A stretch of DNA of 64,000 bases from assembly GCA_014379405.1 (NCBI GenBank), contig JACMLU010000027.1:1-64000 (forward strand), given 5' to 3'. Below, in pieces: positions 18,774-28,436 of this stretch. The notes under the pieces were generated by a model, which saw only the letters and a list, made by a program, of their open reading frames with translations, was not told where the DNA came from and did no database searches. This DNA is from Flavobacterium sp. Its GTDB lineage: Bacteria; Bacteroidota; Bacteroidia; Flavobacteriales; Flavobacteriaceae. Position 1 is the stretch's first letter, and the number at the start of each line of letters is the position of its first letter. Made by a program: the position numbers and the translations under genes.

Positions 18774-19694
18774 ATGAAAAAAAATCATATAATACTAAGC
18801 AAGTCAATACTGTTGTTTTCACTATTGATGCTCATATACTCTTGCGGCGATGATTATAACTATACTCCTCTAGCTCAAAGTATCCCTGATAACTCAACTG
18901 GTATAAAAATTATACATACTGCTTTGGGTACAGATAATGGCCCCCTTAGACCTGGAACTGCTAATGCTAATGGTGTAAATTTTTTAGTCAATTATTTTTC
19001 AAATAACTTAAAAATCACCTCTACTGTTGTTGGTACAGGAAGTCCACTTTCAGGAATTGGATTTGGAAGTACTTTCCCAATCAATAATTATGCAATTATT
19101 CCGGCTGGAACACAAGATATAAAAGTAATTTCTCCTGCATTTACAGTTACAACTGTTAGCCCTGCAGTTACTGTTCCTGAGAAAGTGCGAGTAACCGAAA
19201 CTTTAAAAACGGATGCTAATACTAAATATTCTAATTTTTTGGTAGGTTATCCTACTTATTCTAATTTTTTAATTAAGGACGATTTCTCCGTTGCTACAAA
19301 TGCCTCTATGGCATATTTCAGATTTGTCAACACAATCGTCAATACACCGGTGGGTGGTTATGATTTAGTTGTTCAAAAAACATATCCTGCCACTTCTACA
19401 TCTCCAGTAAAAACTGTTGATTTAGTATCGATAAAAGGTATTGCTTATTTAGGTGGCCAAAATATATTTTTACCTATCGAGCCAAATTTATCTACCGATA
19501 CAGGAACTTATGTTTTTGCATTAAGATTAAGTGGAGCAACTACTAATGTTACTACACTTACGACCTTAATTCCTAGACCAACTAGAATCTATACCGTATT
19601 TGCAAGAGGTTATAATGGAGGTTTAAATTTAATTACTGGGGCTAGTCCATCGACTGCAAATTTGCCATCGGTAAGTTTTTATACCAATAGATAA
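18774..19694 (+). CDS. surface lipoprotein, possibly DUF4397-like
   Basis: A 306-residue protein with a signal peptide and lipobox Ile-Tyr-Ser-Cys-Gly at about residue 24. It is beta-rich, with a G-I-K-I-I-H-T-A stretch followed by an N-G-V-N-F-L-V-N-Y segment, which resembles the start of DUF4397 domains; a second similar unit seems to begin near residue 175 (M-A-Y-F-R-F-V-N). It is the third gene of the SusC/SusD operon, 36 bases after SusD and before a strong terminator. That is the usual place for an extra surface glycan-binding lipoprotein, so ligand capture is a reasonable guess, though nothing in the sequence proves it. Confidence 0.6.
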   Translation: MKKNHIILSKSILLFSLLMLIYSCGDDYNYTPLAQSIPDNSTGIKIIHTALGTDNGPLRPGTANANGVNFLVNYFSNNLKITSTVVGTGSPLSGIGFGSTFPINNYAIIPAGTQDIKVISPAFTVTTVSPAVTVPEKVRVTETLKTDANTKYSNFLVGYPTYSNFLIKDDFSVATNASMAYFRFVNTIVNTPVGGYDLVVQKTYPATSTSPVKTVDLVSIKGIAYLGGQNIFLPIEPNLSTDTGTYVFALRLSGATTNVTTLTTLIPRPTRIYTVFARGYNGGLNLITGASPSTANLPSVSFYTNR

Positions 19695-19705
19695 AATTTA
19701 TTTTC

Positions 19706-19740
19706 AAAAACCACTTTAGAAAATTCTAAAGTGGTTTTTT
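19706..19740 (+). terminator. terminator of the SusC/SusD operon
   Basis: Near-perfect 15-16-base arms around AA (about 19706-19721 and 19724-19739), with an A-run before and a T-run at the end of the right arm. It lies 12 bases behind the lipoprotein stop. Confidence 0.85.
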
Positions 19741-19856
19741 ATTCAACTCATTGTATTTGTTTACTATATAGAAGTATACAAAAGTCAATTCTATGCCTAA
19801 TTTTTAATAAAAAAATAAGGCAAATTTACTAGATAAAAACTATTATCTTTTTCAAA

Positions 19857-21695
19857 ATGAACAATTACTATATAAAAAATATAAAATCACTATTTATTAG
19901 TCTACTGTTAATAAATACATTAACTACTAATGCACAGTGTATAACAAATACTGAATTTAACAAAAGCACTCCAAAACGGGATTTAAGAGGTGTTTTTGTG
20001 GCTTCTGTATTTAATTTAAATTGGCCTACAAATCGTCTGGCAACACCTGCCGTTCAACAAGCAGAATTAATTACAATTCTAGACAATTTAAAAGCAAACG
20101 GTTATAATTCGGTTTTTCTGCAAGTGCGTTCCGAATGTGATGCTATGTACGTTTCATCAATTGAACCTTGGTCACAATGGCAAACGGGAACTCAAGGACT
20201 AGCTCCTTCTCCATTATGGGATCCACTAACATTTGCGGTTACCCAAGCACATAATAGAGGTTTAGAATTACATGCTTGGTTGAATCCCTATAGAGCCCAA
20301 ACTTCTTCGGCTACAACTTATCCGAAAGCGGCAAATCACGTTATTAATACTAATCCTAGCTGGGTATTTACCTCTTCGACAAATGCCAATTTAAAAATTC
20401 TTGATCCTGGAATTCCTGCAGTTACTACTTATATTACATCGATTGTACAAGATATTGCCACAAGATATGATGTGGATGGCATTCATTTTGACGATTATTT
20501 TTATCCCGCAAGTGGTATGATTGCTTCACCTGGCAATCAAGATGCCGCTTCATACGCGGCCTATAATCCAAGTAGTTTAACACTTTCTGATTGGCGAAGA
20601 GACAATGTAAATAAAATGATTGCTTCGGTTTATGATGCAATTCAATTGATAAACATTTCAAATAACAAGAACATCATTTTTGGAGTGAGCCCATTTGGTA
20701 TATGGAAAGCAGGAACTCCAACTGGTATTACAGGTCAATCCTCCTATAGTGATTTATTCTGCGATCCAATAGCGTGGTTGAATGCTGGTAAAGTAGATTA
20801 TTTGGCACCTCAATTGTATTGGAAAATTACAGGTGCTCAAGATTATGTAGCACTTTCAAAATGGTGGAACGATCAGGTAAAAGCAAAAAACAAACAACTC
20901 TATATTAGCCAGGGGTATTATAAAATGGTGGACGCCAATAATTGGGAAGCCACAGAGATACAAAATCAAATAAACCAAAACAGAGTTGTTAATATGGATG
21001 TTACTTTTGGACAAATAGCCTACAATTACACCAACATTAAAAGCAATTCAAAAACGATTAATGATGCATTAAATGGTAATCAATTTCAGTACAAATCTTT
21101 TGCACCACCTATTGCTGGAAAAGATGATTTATGTCCTGAAAAACCAGCTAATATCAGATTTGGAACACAAAAAATAATGTGGGATACACCTGCGGCATCT
21201 GTTGATGATGGTGATTTACCAGTAAAATATGTGGTATATGCATTTGCAAATGCAGCCGAGGCAATTACAAATATGAATGATGGTTCAAAAATTCTAGATA
21301 TCGTAGTTGGAAATGAATTGGCAGTATCACAAACATTGATTGATACCAAATATTTTGTAGTTACCTCATTGGATAAAAACAATAATGAAGCCGGTGATTT
21401 TAATACGACCTTAGGAAATCCTGATTTTGATTTAACCACAAATAAGTCATACCTTGTATATCCAAATCCATTTAACAATCAATTTGAAGTCGAGTTTCAA
21501 AATGCCTTTTCAAACTTTGTTAAAATTTCCATTTTTGACACTAATGGAAAACAAATTTGGGGACAAGATTATACCATAGTAAATTCAAAAATTGCTGTAG
21601 CCCCAATGAATCTGACTAATGGAATTTATTTTGTGAAAATTAGTTTTGAAAATGGAACTAGTGAAAGTTTTAAAATGATTAAACAAGAAGATTAA
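19857..21695 (+). CDS. GHL10-family glycoside hydrolase-like protein with type IX secretion sorting domain
   Basis: 612 residues: a signal peptide (about 1-27), a GHL10/DUF187-type barrel (about 40-430) and a C-terminal sorting domain (about 535-612). The barrel shows R-G-V-F-V-A-S-V, the F-L-Q-V-R-S-E-C-D-A motif, H-A-W-L-N-P-Y-R and D-G-I-H-F-D-D-Y-F-Y-P. The end has the V-Y-P-N-P-F and G-I-Y-F-V-K-I motifs of type A type IX cargo domains, so the enzyme should reach the cell surface through the system that includes PorQ. Family members are little characterised but act on peptidoglycan or related glycans in some bacteria. A paralogue without the sorting domain lies at 29883-31415. The two probably act in different compartments on the same substrate. 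Confidence 0.85.
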   Translation: MNNYYIKNIKSLFISLLLINTLTTNAQCITNTEFNKSTPKRDLRGVFVASVFNLNWPTNRLATPAVQQAELITILDNLKANGYNSVFLQVRSECDAMYVSSIEPWSQWQTGTQGLAPSPLWDPLTFAVTQAHNRGLELHAWLNPYRAQTSSATTYPKAANHVINTNPSWVFTSSTNANLKILDPGIPAVTTYITSIVQDIATRYDVDGIHFDDYFYPASGMIASPGNQDAASYAAYNPSSLTLSDWRRDNVNKMIASVYDAIQLINISNNKNIIFGVSPFGIWKAGTPTGITGQSSYSDLFCDPIAWLNAGKVDYLAPQLYWKITGAQDYVALSKWWNDQVKAKNKQLYISQGYYKMVDANNWEATEIQNQINQNRVVNMDVTFGQIAYNYTNIKSNSKTINDALNGNQFQYKSFAPPIAGKDDLCPEKPANIRFGTQKIMWDTPAASVDDGDLPVKYVVYAFANAAEAITNMNDGSKILDIVVGNELAVSQTLIDTKYFVVTSLDKNNNEAGDFNTTLGNPDFDLTTNKSYLVYPNPFNNQFEVEFQNAFSNFVKISIFDTNGKQIWGQDYTIVNSKIAVAPMNLTNGIYFVKISFENGTSESFKMIKQED

Positions 21696-21746
21696 AACAT
21701 TTTCGTAAATTACTAGATTACAATTATTTAAATAATTTAATTTATT

Positions 21747-22907
21747 ATGAATCTATTCTTAAAAAAACATGTTTTCTTTTTGATAGTCATACTTGCTATC
21801 AATTCCTATTCTAATCCGTTAGAAAAAATTAAAACAGGAGCTGATAATTTTGAAAACTATCTTCCGCTACTAAAGAATAAAAACATTGGAATTGTCACCA
21901 ATCAAACTGGGATATTGACCAACAAAATGCATCTTGTCGATTTTTTAATCGAGAAGAAAGTCACTATAAAAACCATATTTGCTCCCGAACACGGTTTTCG
22001 TGGTACCGCTGATGCCGGTGAGCATATTACAGACGCAAAAGATACCAAAACGGGACTGTCCATTATTTCACTTTATGGAGAAAACAGAAAACCCAAACCA
22101 GAACAATTAAAAGGAATTGAGGTAATGATTTTTGATTTGCAGGATGTAGGCGCTCGATTTTATACTTACATTTCTACATTACACTATGTTATGGAAGCTT
22201 GTGCTGAAAACAACATTCCGCTTATTGTTTTAGACAGACCCAATCCTAATGGAGCTATTATTGACGGTCCAATATTAGAAAAAGAATACACCAGTTTTGT
22301 TGGAATGCACCCCATCCCAATTCTGCACGGAATGACAATTGGCGAATATGCCAAAATGATTAATGGCGAAAAATGGCTTAAAAAATCGTCAAATTGTAAA
22401 CTGACCGTTATACCTTGTGTCAACTATAATCATAAAATGCACTATAGTTTGCCCGTAAAACCATCACCAAATTTGCCCAATGACCAGTCTATAAATTTGT
22501 ATGCCAGTTTGTGTTTATTTGAAGGTACCAACATCAGCGTTGGGCGTGGAACCGAGAAACAATTTCAAATTTTCGGTTCTCCATTTTTGCCTAAAAGTCA
22601 ATTTAATTTTACTCCAAAGCCAAATTTTGGAGCAAAAGAACCTCTTTATAACGGACAAATTTGTTATGGCGAAGATTTGACAACTTTTAAAAAACTACAT
22701 CGATTAGAGCTTCAATGGCTGATTAGTTCTTATAAAATGACTCGTGAAAAAACCAAGTTCTTCAATTCATTTTTCACAAAACTTGCAGGAACCAAAAAAT
22801 TACAGCAGCAAATAGAAAACGGAACTTCTGAAAAGGCAATTAGAAAAAGCTGGGAAAAAGGTTTAAAAGAGTACAAGATTATGAGAGCAAAATACTTAAT
22901 CTATTAG
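21747..22907 (+). CDS. namZ: NamZ-type exo-beta-N-acetylmuramidase (DUF1343, GH171)
   Basis: A 386-residue exported protein; the N-terminal hydrophobic stretch is a signal peptide. It contains the DUF1343 hallmarks: N-I-G-I-V-T-N-Q-T-G near residue 48, F-A-P-E-H-G-F-R-G, F-D-L-Q-D-V-G-A-R-F-Y-T-Y, V-L-D-R-P-N-P-N-G and F-E-G-T-N-I-S-V-G-R-G-T. NamZ from Bacillus subtilis releases MurNAc from the non-reducing end of cell-wall glycan, and this family is now GH171. The next gene is murQ, which handles the phosphorylated product, so the assignment fits the context well. The protein should be periplasmic. It lies 51 bases after the surface hydrolase and begins the run of muropeptide genes. Confidence 0.87.
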   Translation: MNLFLKKHVFFLIVILAINSYSNPLEKIKTGADNFENYLPLLKNKNIGIVTNQTGILTNKMHLVDFLIEKKVTIKTIFAPEHGFRGTADAGEHITDAKDTKTGLSIISLYGENRKPKPEQLKGIEVMIFDLQDVGARFYTYISTLHYVMEACAENNIPLIVLDRPNPNGAIIDGPILEKEYTSFVGMHPIPILHGMTIGEYAKMINGEKWLKKSSNCKLTVIPCVNYNHKMHYSLPVKPSPNLPNDQSINLYASLCLFEGTNISVGRGTEKQFQIFGSPFLPKSQFNFTPKPNFGAKEPLYNGQICYGEDLTTFKKLHRLELQWLISSYKMTREKTKFFNSFFTKLAGTKKLQQQIENGTSEKAIRKSWEKGLKEYKIMRAKYLIY

Positions 22908-22997
22908 TTTCCCTCTTCACAGTTGAAAATCCTTGCACTTAATTCACTATACAAAAACAATCAATTACTTAATGAATTTAAATAAATTCTATATAAA

Positions 22998-23816
22998 ATG
23001 AAAAATAAATATCCTGATACCGAAAAAGAATCTAATTACAGCAATTTGGACAAAATGACTACCAAAGAGCTACTGGAAAACATCAATGCCGAGGACGCAA
23101 AAGTGGCCAATGCAGTTAAAGCTCAAATACCCAATATAGAAAAATTAGTAGATGCCATCGTTTCTAAAATGAAATTGGGCGGAAGATTGTTTTACATTGG
23201 TGCAGGAACATCGGGCAGACTAGGGATTTTAGATGCATCCGAGTGTCCTCCAACCTTTGGAGTGACAGATCAAATGGTAATTGGAATAATAGCTGGAGGA
23301 GATTTAGCCATTCGAAAAGCGGTCGAAAACGCCGAGGATGATTTTGAACAAGCGTGGATTGATTTGAAAAAACATAATATTAATTCTTTGGACGTTGTCA
23401 TAGGAATTGCTGCTTCAGGAAATACTCCTTATGTAATTGGCGGATTAAAAAAAGCTCAAGAAAACAACATTATAACTGGCAGCATTACTTGTAGCAATGA
23501 CAGTTTAATATCAAAAGAAGCCGATTATCCAATAGAATTGTTGGTTGGACCAGAATTTCTCACAGGAAGTACCCGTATGAAGGCAGGGACTTCACAAAAA
23601 ATGGCTTTAAATATGATTACGACTTCCGTAATGATTCATCTCGGAAAAGTAAAAGGGAATAAGATGGTTGATATGCAACTTTCAAATAAAAAATTAGTGC
23701 AAAGAGGCGTCGAAATGATAGTGGATGCACTTAATATTGATGAAAAATTAGCTGCTCAATTATTAAAAGAACATAAAAGCGTGAGAGCTGTTTTACTATC
23801 TAGAAACAAAGCATAA
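22998..23816 (+). CDS. murQ: N-acetylmuramic acid 6-phosphate etherase
   Basis: MurQ splits the lactyl ether of MurNAc-6-phosphate to give GlcNAc-6-phosphate and D-lactate in the cytoplasm. The 272 residues carry the SIS-domain sugar-phosphate site G-A-G-T-S-G-R-L-G near residue 72, with D-A-S-E-C-P-P-T-F right after, which contains the catalytic glutamate. G-S-T-R-M-K-A-G-T-S-Q-K is near residue 192. The product enters the NagB branch encoded at the start of the locus. A MurNAc kinase is needed to make the substrate, but no sugar kinase is encoded anywhere in this window. Confidence 0.95.
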   Translation: MKNKYPDTEKESNYSNLDKMTTKELLENINAEDAKVANAVKAQIPNIEKLVDAIVSKMKLGGRLFYIGAGTSGRLGILDASECPPTFGVTDQMVIGIIAGGDLAIRKAVENAEDDFEQAWIDLKKHNINSLDVVIGIAASGNTPYVIGGLKKAQENNIITGSITCSNDSLISKEADYPIELLVGPEFLTGSTRMKAGTSQKMALNMITTSVMIHLGKVKGNKMVDMQLSNKKLVQRGVEMIVDALNIDEKLAAQLLKEHKSVRAVLLSRNKA

Positions 23817-23863
23817 AATGATTTAAAGTATTAAAAAGAATCATAATTCATAAAAAACATTAA

Positions 23864-25369
23864 ATGACTCCAAGCGCAATTCTCATATTAATCACTGTCT
23901 ATTTTGGAATACTGTTTTACATCTCCCACAGTGTCAGCAAGAAAGATAATGGAAACGATGCCTTTTTTAAAGCCAATAAAAATTCAAAATGGTATTTAGT
24001 CGCCTTTGGAATGATTGGAACGGCACTTTCTGGAGTAACTTTCATTTCCGTTCCTGGAGAAGTTGGCTCGCCAAACGGTGAACAATTCAAATATTTTCAG
24101 TTTGTGTTGGGAAATGCAATAGGATTTATAATTATCACAAAACTACTTTTACCTTTGTATTACCGAATGAATTTAACCTCCATTTATAGCTACATCGAGC
24201 AAAGAATGGGACATTATAGTTATAGGACTGCAGCCTCTATTTTCTTGGTGAGCAGAACCATTAGCTCGGCATTTAGACTTTATCTTGTGGTAATTGTTTT
24301 GCAACGATTCGTATTTGATTTTTACAATATTCCTTTCTTTTTAACGGTTTTAATTTCTTTATTGCTAATTTTCTCTTACACCTATCGTGGTGGACTCAAA
24401 ACAATAATCATAACAGATACCTTGCAAACATTCTTCCTTGTTTCTTCCGTATTTTTGACGATATATTTCATTTGCGATAGTATGGATTTAAGTCTGGTTG
24501 GTGCATTCCATAAAGTAAAAGACAGCAATTATTCCCAAATATTTTTCTTTGATGATTTTGTAACAAACAAGTTTCATTTTGTCAAACAAATCCTTGGAGG
24601 AATGTTTGTAACCATTGCAATGGTAGGACTTGACCAAGATTTGATGCAAAAAAACTTGAGCTGCAAGAACATAAAAGATGCTCAAAAAAATATGTTTACC
24701 TTCACGGGAATCTTCGTGGTCATCAATATATTCTTCTTGAGTGTTGGTGCATTACTTTATATTTTTGCGTCCAAAAACGGAATTGAAATCCCAATTGATT
24801 CCATAACCCATAAACCCAGAACCGATTTACTGTTTCCAGAAATAGCATTGCACCATTTAGCCTTAATTCCAGCAATAGTATTTTTATTGGGACTTATAGC
24901 AGCCACTTTTGCAACAACCGATTCAGCATTAACCGCATTGACAACTTCATTTTGCGTGGATTTTTTGGGGATGGAAAAATCCGAAAATCAAGCCAAAAAA
25001 AATACAATCCGTATTAGACATTTAGTACATTTAAGTTTTTCAGCCTTATTATTTCTGATAATTTTGGTCTTTAATTCCATAAACGATAGTTCCGTTGTAG
25101 GGATGATATTCAAGGTTGCCTCTTATACTTATGGGCCTTTATTAGGTTTATACGCTTTTGGTTTATTCCAGAAAACAAAAAAAGTAAACGACAAATTGGT
25201 GCCATTTATATGCTTATTATCGCCGGCATTTACTTATTTGATAAGTGAAAATTCAAAAACATTGTTTTTTGGATATGTGTTTGACAATGAACTAATAATC
25301 ATTAACGCCCTTATCACTTATATTGGTCTTTACTTGATAAGCAAAACAGCAGAAAAAATAGATTTTTAA
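23864..25369 (+). CDS. sodium:solute symporter, probable MurNAc or amino-sugar importer
   Basis: A 501-residue SSS-family inner-membrane protein with about 13 hydrophobic helices. Typical features are G-T-A-L-S-G-V-T-F in helix 2, Y-R-G-G-L-K-T-I-I-I-T-D-T-L-Q in helix 5 and A-T-F-A-T-T-D-S-A-L-T-A-L in helix 8, with the Ser/Thr residues that usually bind sodium. It follows murQ by 47 bases. In Tannerella forsythia a transporter (MurT) adjacent to murQ takes up MurNAc, and position here suggests the same job. Specificity for MurNAc, GlcNAc or a disaccharide cannot be read from the sequence. Confidence 0.8.
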   Translation: MTPSAILILITVYFGILFYISHSVSKKDNGNDAFFKANKNSKWYLVAFGMIGTALSGVTFISVPGEVGSPNGEQFKYFQFVLGNAIGFIIITKLLLPLYYRMNLTSIYSYIEQRMGHYSYRTAASIFLVSRTISSAFRLYLVVIVLQRFVFDFYNIPFFLTVLISLLLIFSYTYRGGLKTIIITDTLQTFFLVSSVFLTIYFICDSMDLSLVGAFHKVKDSNYSQIFFFDDFVTNKFHFVKQILGGMFVTIAMVGLDQDLMQKNLSCKNIKDAQKNMFTFTGIFVVINIFFLSVGALLYIFASKNGIEIPIDSITHKPRTDLLFPEIALHHLALIPAIVFLLGLIAATFATTDSALTALTTSFCVDFLGMEKSENQAKKNTIRIRHLVHLSFSALLFLIILVFNSINDSSVVGMIFKVASYTYGPLLGLYAFGLFQKTKKVNDKLVPFICLLSPAFTYLISENSKTLFFGYVFDNELIIINALITYIGLYLISKTAEKIDF

Positions 25370-25405
25370 TTTCCATTTATCTTTAAAAAATTAATTCATT
25401 GTACA

Positions 25406-28402
25406 ATGAAAAATTACTTCATAAAAATCCCACTGTATTTGGCAATTATCTTTTTAATCAGCAATTGTGCGAGTACAAAAAAAAATAACAAATCGATTGA
25501 TTCCAAAAAAGAAATACCAATCTCGGCAAATCAAGAAATATATGTTCCGAAAAATAAATTAGAAAAAATACCCTTTTTCAAGGATTCGGACGCTGAATCA
25601 CGTTGGGTTGACAGTATTTATGCTAAAATGCCAATTGAAGAAAAAATAGGACAGCTTTTTATGGTTGCCGCTTATTCCAATAAAGACAGTATTCATGTCA
25701 AAAAAATAGATTCATTGGTTCAGGGTTACAAAGTTGGTGGCATTATTTTTTTTCAAGGAGGACCACGCCGTCAAGCACAATTGACCAATCGGTTCCAATC
25801 GAAAGCCAAAGTTCCTTTATTCATTGCAATTGATGCGGAATGGGGTTTGGCAATGCGTCTTGACTCTACCTATCGCTATCCATGGAATATGACACTTGGT
25901 GCCATTCAGGATTTGAAATTGATTGAAAAAGTGGGCGAAAATATGGGTAAAGAAAGCAAGCGAATGGGAATTCATTTCAATTTTGCTCCTGTTCTCGACA
26001 TCAATACCAATCCAAAAAATCCAATTATCGGAAATCGCTCTTTTGGAGAATCAAAAGTCAATGTTGCCGATAAAGCTGTTGCACTTTTAAAAGGAGAACA
26101 AAGTCAAGGTGTTTTTTGTACTGGTAAACATTTTCCCGGCCATGGAGACACTTCAACCGATTCGCACAAAACCTTGCCAACCATTAATTTTTCGAAAGAG
26201 CGAATTGATCTGGTAGAATTATATCCCTACAAAAGAATGTTTGACGAAGGATTAGCATCTGTTATGGTTGGACATCTCAACATTCCAAGCCTCGAAACGC
26301 GTCCCGATTATCCCTCTTCCCTTTCTTATAATGTCGTAACTAATATACTGCAAAAAAAATTAGGATTTGAAGGCCTCATTTTTACCGATGCATTGGGAAT
26401 GAAGGGAGCAAGCAACTTTATGGAGACAGGAGATATTGATTTAGCAGCATTTATGGCTGGAAACGACATCTTATTATGTCCTGAAAATGTTCCATTGGCA
26501 ATCGAAAAAATTAAATTGGCCTACACACAAGGAACAGTTTCAGAGGAACGATTGGCACATTCAGTCAAGAAAATATTGCATTATAAATTCAAGGCGGGTC
26601 TAAATAAACCAAAACCTGTTGAAACTCTGAACTTGTATCAGGACATAAATAAATCCGAAAATGATGCTTTGCAATATCAATTATATGAAAACGCAATAAC
26701 CGTCTTGGATAATAAAAAGGAAATACTTCCAATAAAAAAATTGGATCAAAAAATTGCCTACGTAAAATTTGGCGATGATGATAACAGTTCTTTTCTCTCC
26801 ACCTTAAAAAAATACACGGAAATTACAGAAGTATCCGCTTCAAGTATTGACAGTCTCAACTTGAAATTGAAAGAATTCGACACCGTTATTATTGGTTTTC
26901 ATAAATCGGATTTGGCTTGGAAAAATCACGATTTCACGGAAACCGAATTGCTTTGGTTACAGGAAATTGCCAAAAACAACACTGTTATTCTGGATGTTTT
27001 CACAAAACCTTATTCCTTGTTACCTATAACCAATTTTGATGAAATAGAAGGATTGGTTGTTTCCTATCAAAATTCATCAATTTCTCAAGTTGTATCGGCT
27101 GAACTAATTTTTGGAGCCATCGAAGCCAAGGGAAAATTGCCCGTTTCCATCAATTCCGCCTTTAGTGTAAATACTGGTCTATCGACCCAAAAACTAGACC
27201 GTTTGGGCTTTACAGCACCCGAAAATGTAGGCATGAATCCTTTGATTTTACAACAAATAGACACCTATGCCCAAAAAGCCATTGATGGGAAAATGACTCC
27301 CGGAGCACAAGTTGTTGTTGCGAGAAACGGAAAAGTAATTTATCAAAAATCATATGGTTACCAAACTTACGACAACAAAAAAATGGTCACAAATTCCGAT
27401 TTATATGATCTAGCATCGATTACAAAAATGGTCGCCACACTGCCAAATGTAATGCAGTTATATGATCAAAATAAAGTAAATTTGGATACAAAACTGTCTG
27501 ATATGCTGCCGACTTTAAAGAAATCGAATAAAAAAGATATTGTTTTCAAGAATTTACTTTCCCATTATGCAGGCCTTCAAGCCTGGATTCCTTTTTACAA
27601 AGCAACTTTGGATAGTGAAAATAGGCCTTCAAAAAAATATTACCAAAAAACGTTTGATGCCCAACACACCAAACAAGTTGCCGACAGCATTTTCATCCGA
27701 AATGATTATCACGACACCATTATGAAAATCATTGCAGATAGTCCATTATCTTCCAAAAAAGAATACAAATACAGTGATTTAACATTCATTCTTTTAAAAG
27801 AGTATGTCGAAAGAGCAACCCATAAAAAATTAGATGTTTTGGTTCAGGAGAAATTCTACAAATCCCTTGGAATGAATTATACGCTATTCAATCCTTTGCG
27901 AAAATTTGACAAAAACGCGATTGCACCAACAGAAATCGACAATTATTATCGTCATCAAACTCTTCAAGGATATGTACATGATATGGGAGCAGCGATGGAA
28001 GGTGGGGTTTCTGGTCATGCAGGCTTATTTTCGAATGCGATGGATGTGGCCAAAATGATGCAATTGTATTTGCAAAAAGGAAGCTATGGCAACGAACGCT
28101 ATTTCTCCGAAAAAACATTTAATGATTTCAATACTTGTTATTTCTCTTCGGAAGGAGTTCAAAGAGGTTTGGGTTTTGACAAACGAATTGGAAAGGATGG
28201 CTCCACTTGTGGCTGCGTTTCTCCAGCTAGTTTTGGTCACACGGGTTTCACTGGAAATATGGCTTGGGCCGACCCAGAAACTGGAATTGTCTACGTTTTC
28301 TTGTCCAATAGAACCTTCCCTACATATGTTGAAAATACTTTAGTCAAAGGAAAAATAAGAGAAGATATTCAACAAGTAATACAAAATGCAATCACGAAAT
28401 AA
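25406..28402 (+). CDS. lipoprotein: GH3 beta-N-acetylglucosaminidase fused to a beta-lactamase-like serine hydrolase
   Basis: 998 residues in three parts. A lipobox Ile-Ser-Asn-Cys-Ala near residue 21 gives a membrane anchor. Residues 60-600 are a GH3 domain of the NagZ type: the K-H-F-P-G-H-G-D-T motif begins at Lys241, and the D-S-H dyad that NagZ uses follows. Residues 610-998 are a class C beta-lactamase/penicillin-binding-like domain with S671-I-T-K674 as the probable nucleophile motif, and an H-T-G-F-T-G motif near the end. The GH3 part should release GlcNAc from muropeptides. The second domain could trim peptide stems or be an esterase (inference). This fusion is common in Bacteroidota. 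Acting outside the cytoplasm, it complements the soluble NagZ at 32879-34477. Confidence 0.92.
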   Translation: MKNYFIKIPLYLAIIFLISNCASTKKNNKSIDSKKEIPISANQEIYVPKNKLEKIPFFKDSDAESRWVDSIYAKMPIEEKIGQLFMVAAYSNKDSIHVKKIDSLVQGYKVGGIIFFQGGPRRQAQLTNRFQSKAKVPLFIAIDAEWGLAMRLDSTYRYPWNMTLGAIQDLKLIEKVGENMGKESKRMGIHFNFAPVLDINTNPKNPIIGNRSFGESKVNVADKAVALLKGEQSQGVFCTGKHFPGHGDTSTDSHKTLPTINFSKERIDLVELYPYKRMFDEGLASVMVGHLNIPSLETRPDYPSSLSYNVVTNILQKKLGFEGLIFTDALGMKGASNFMETGDIDLAAFMAGNDILLCPENVPLAIEKIKLAYTQGTVSEERLAHSVKKILHYKFKAGLNKPKPVETLNLYQDINKSENDALQYQLYENAITVLDNKKEILPIKKLDQKIAYVKFGDDDNSSFLSTLKKYTEITEVSASSIDSLNLKLKEFDTVIIGFHKSDLAWKNHDFTETELLWLQEIAKNNTVILDVFTKPYSLLPITNFDEIEGLVVSYQNSSISQVVSAELIFGAIEAKGKLPVSINSAFSVNTGLSTQKLDRLGFTAPENVGMNPLILQQIDTYAQKAIDGKMTPGAQVVVARNGKVIYQKSYGYQTYDNKKMVTNSDLYDLASITKMVATLPNVMQLYDQNKVNLDTKLSDMLPTLKKSNKKDIVFKNLLSHYAGLQAWIPFYKATLDSENRPSKKYYQKTFDAQHTKQVADSIFIRNDYHDTIMKIIADSPLSSKKEYKYSDLTFILLKEYVERATHKKLDVLVQEKFYKSLGMNYTLFNPLRKFDKNAIAPTEIDNYYRHQTLQGYVHDMGAAMEGGVSGHAGLFSNAMDVAKMMQLYLQKGSYGNERYFSEKTFNDFNTCYFSSEGVQRGLGFDKRIGKDGSTCGCVSPASFGHTGFTGNMAWADPETGIVYVFLSNRTFPTYVENTLVKGKIREDIQQVIQNAITK

Positions 28403-28436
28403 AATTTAAAACAACCATAAAACCTAAAAAACAGAT

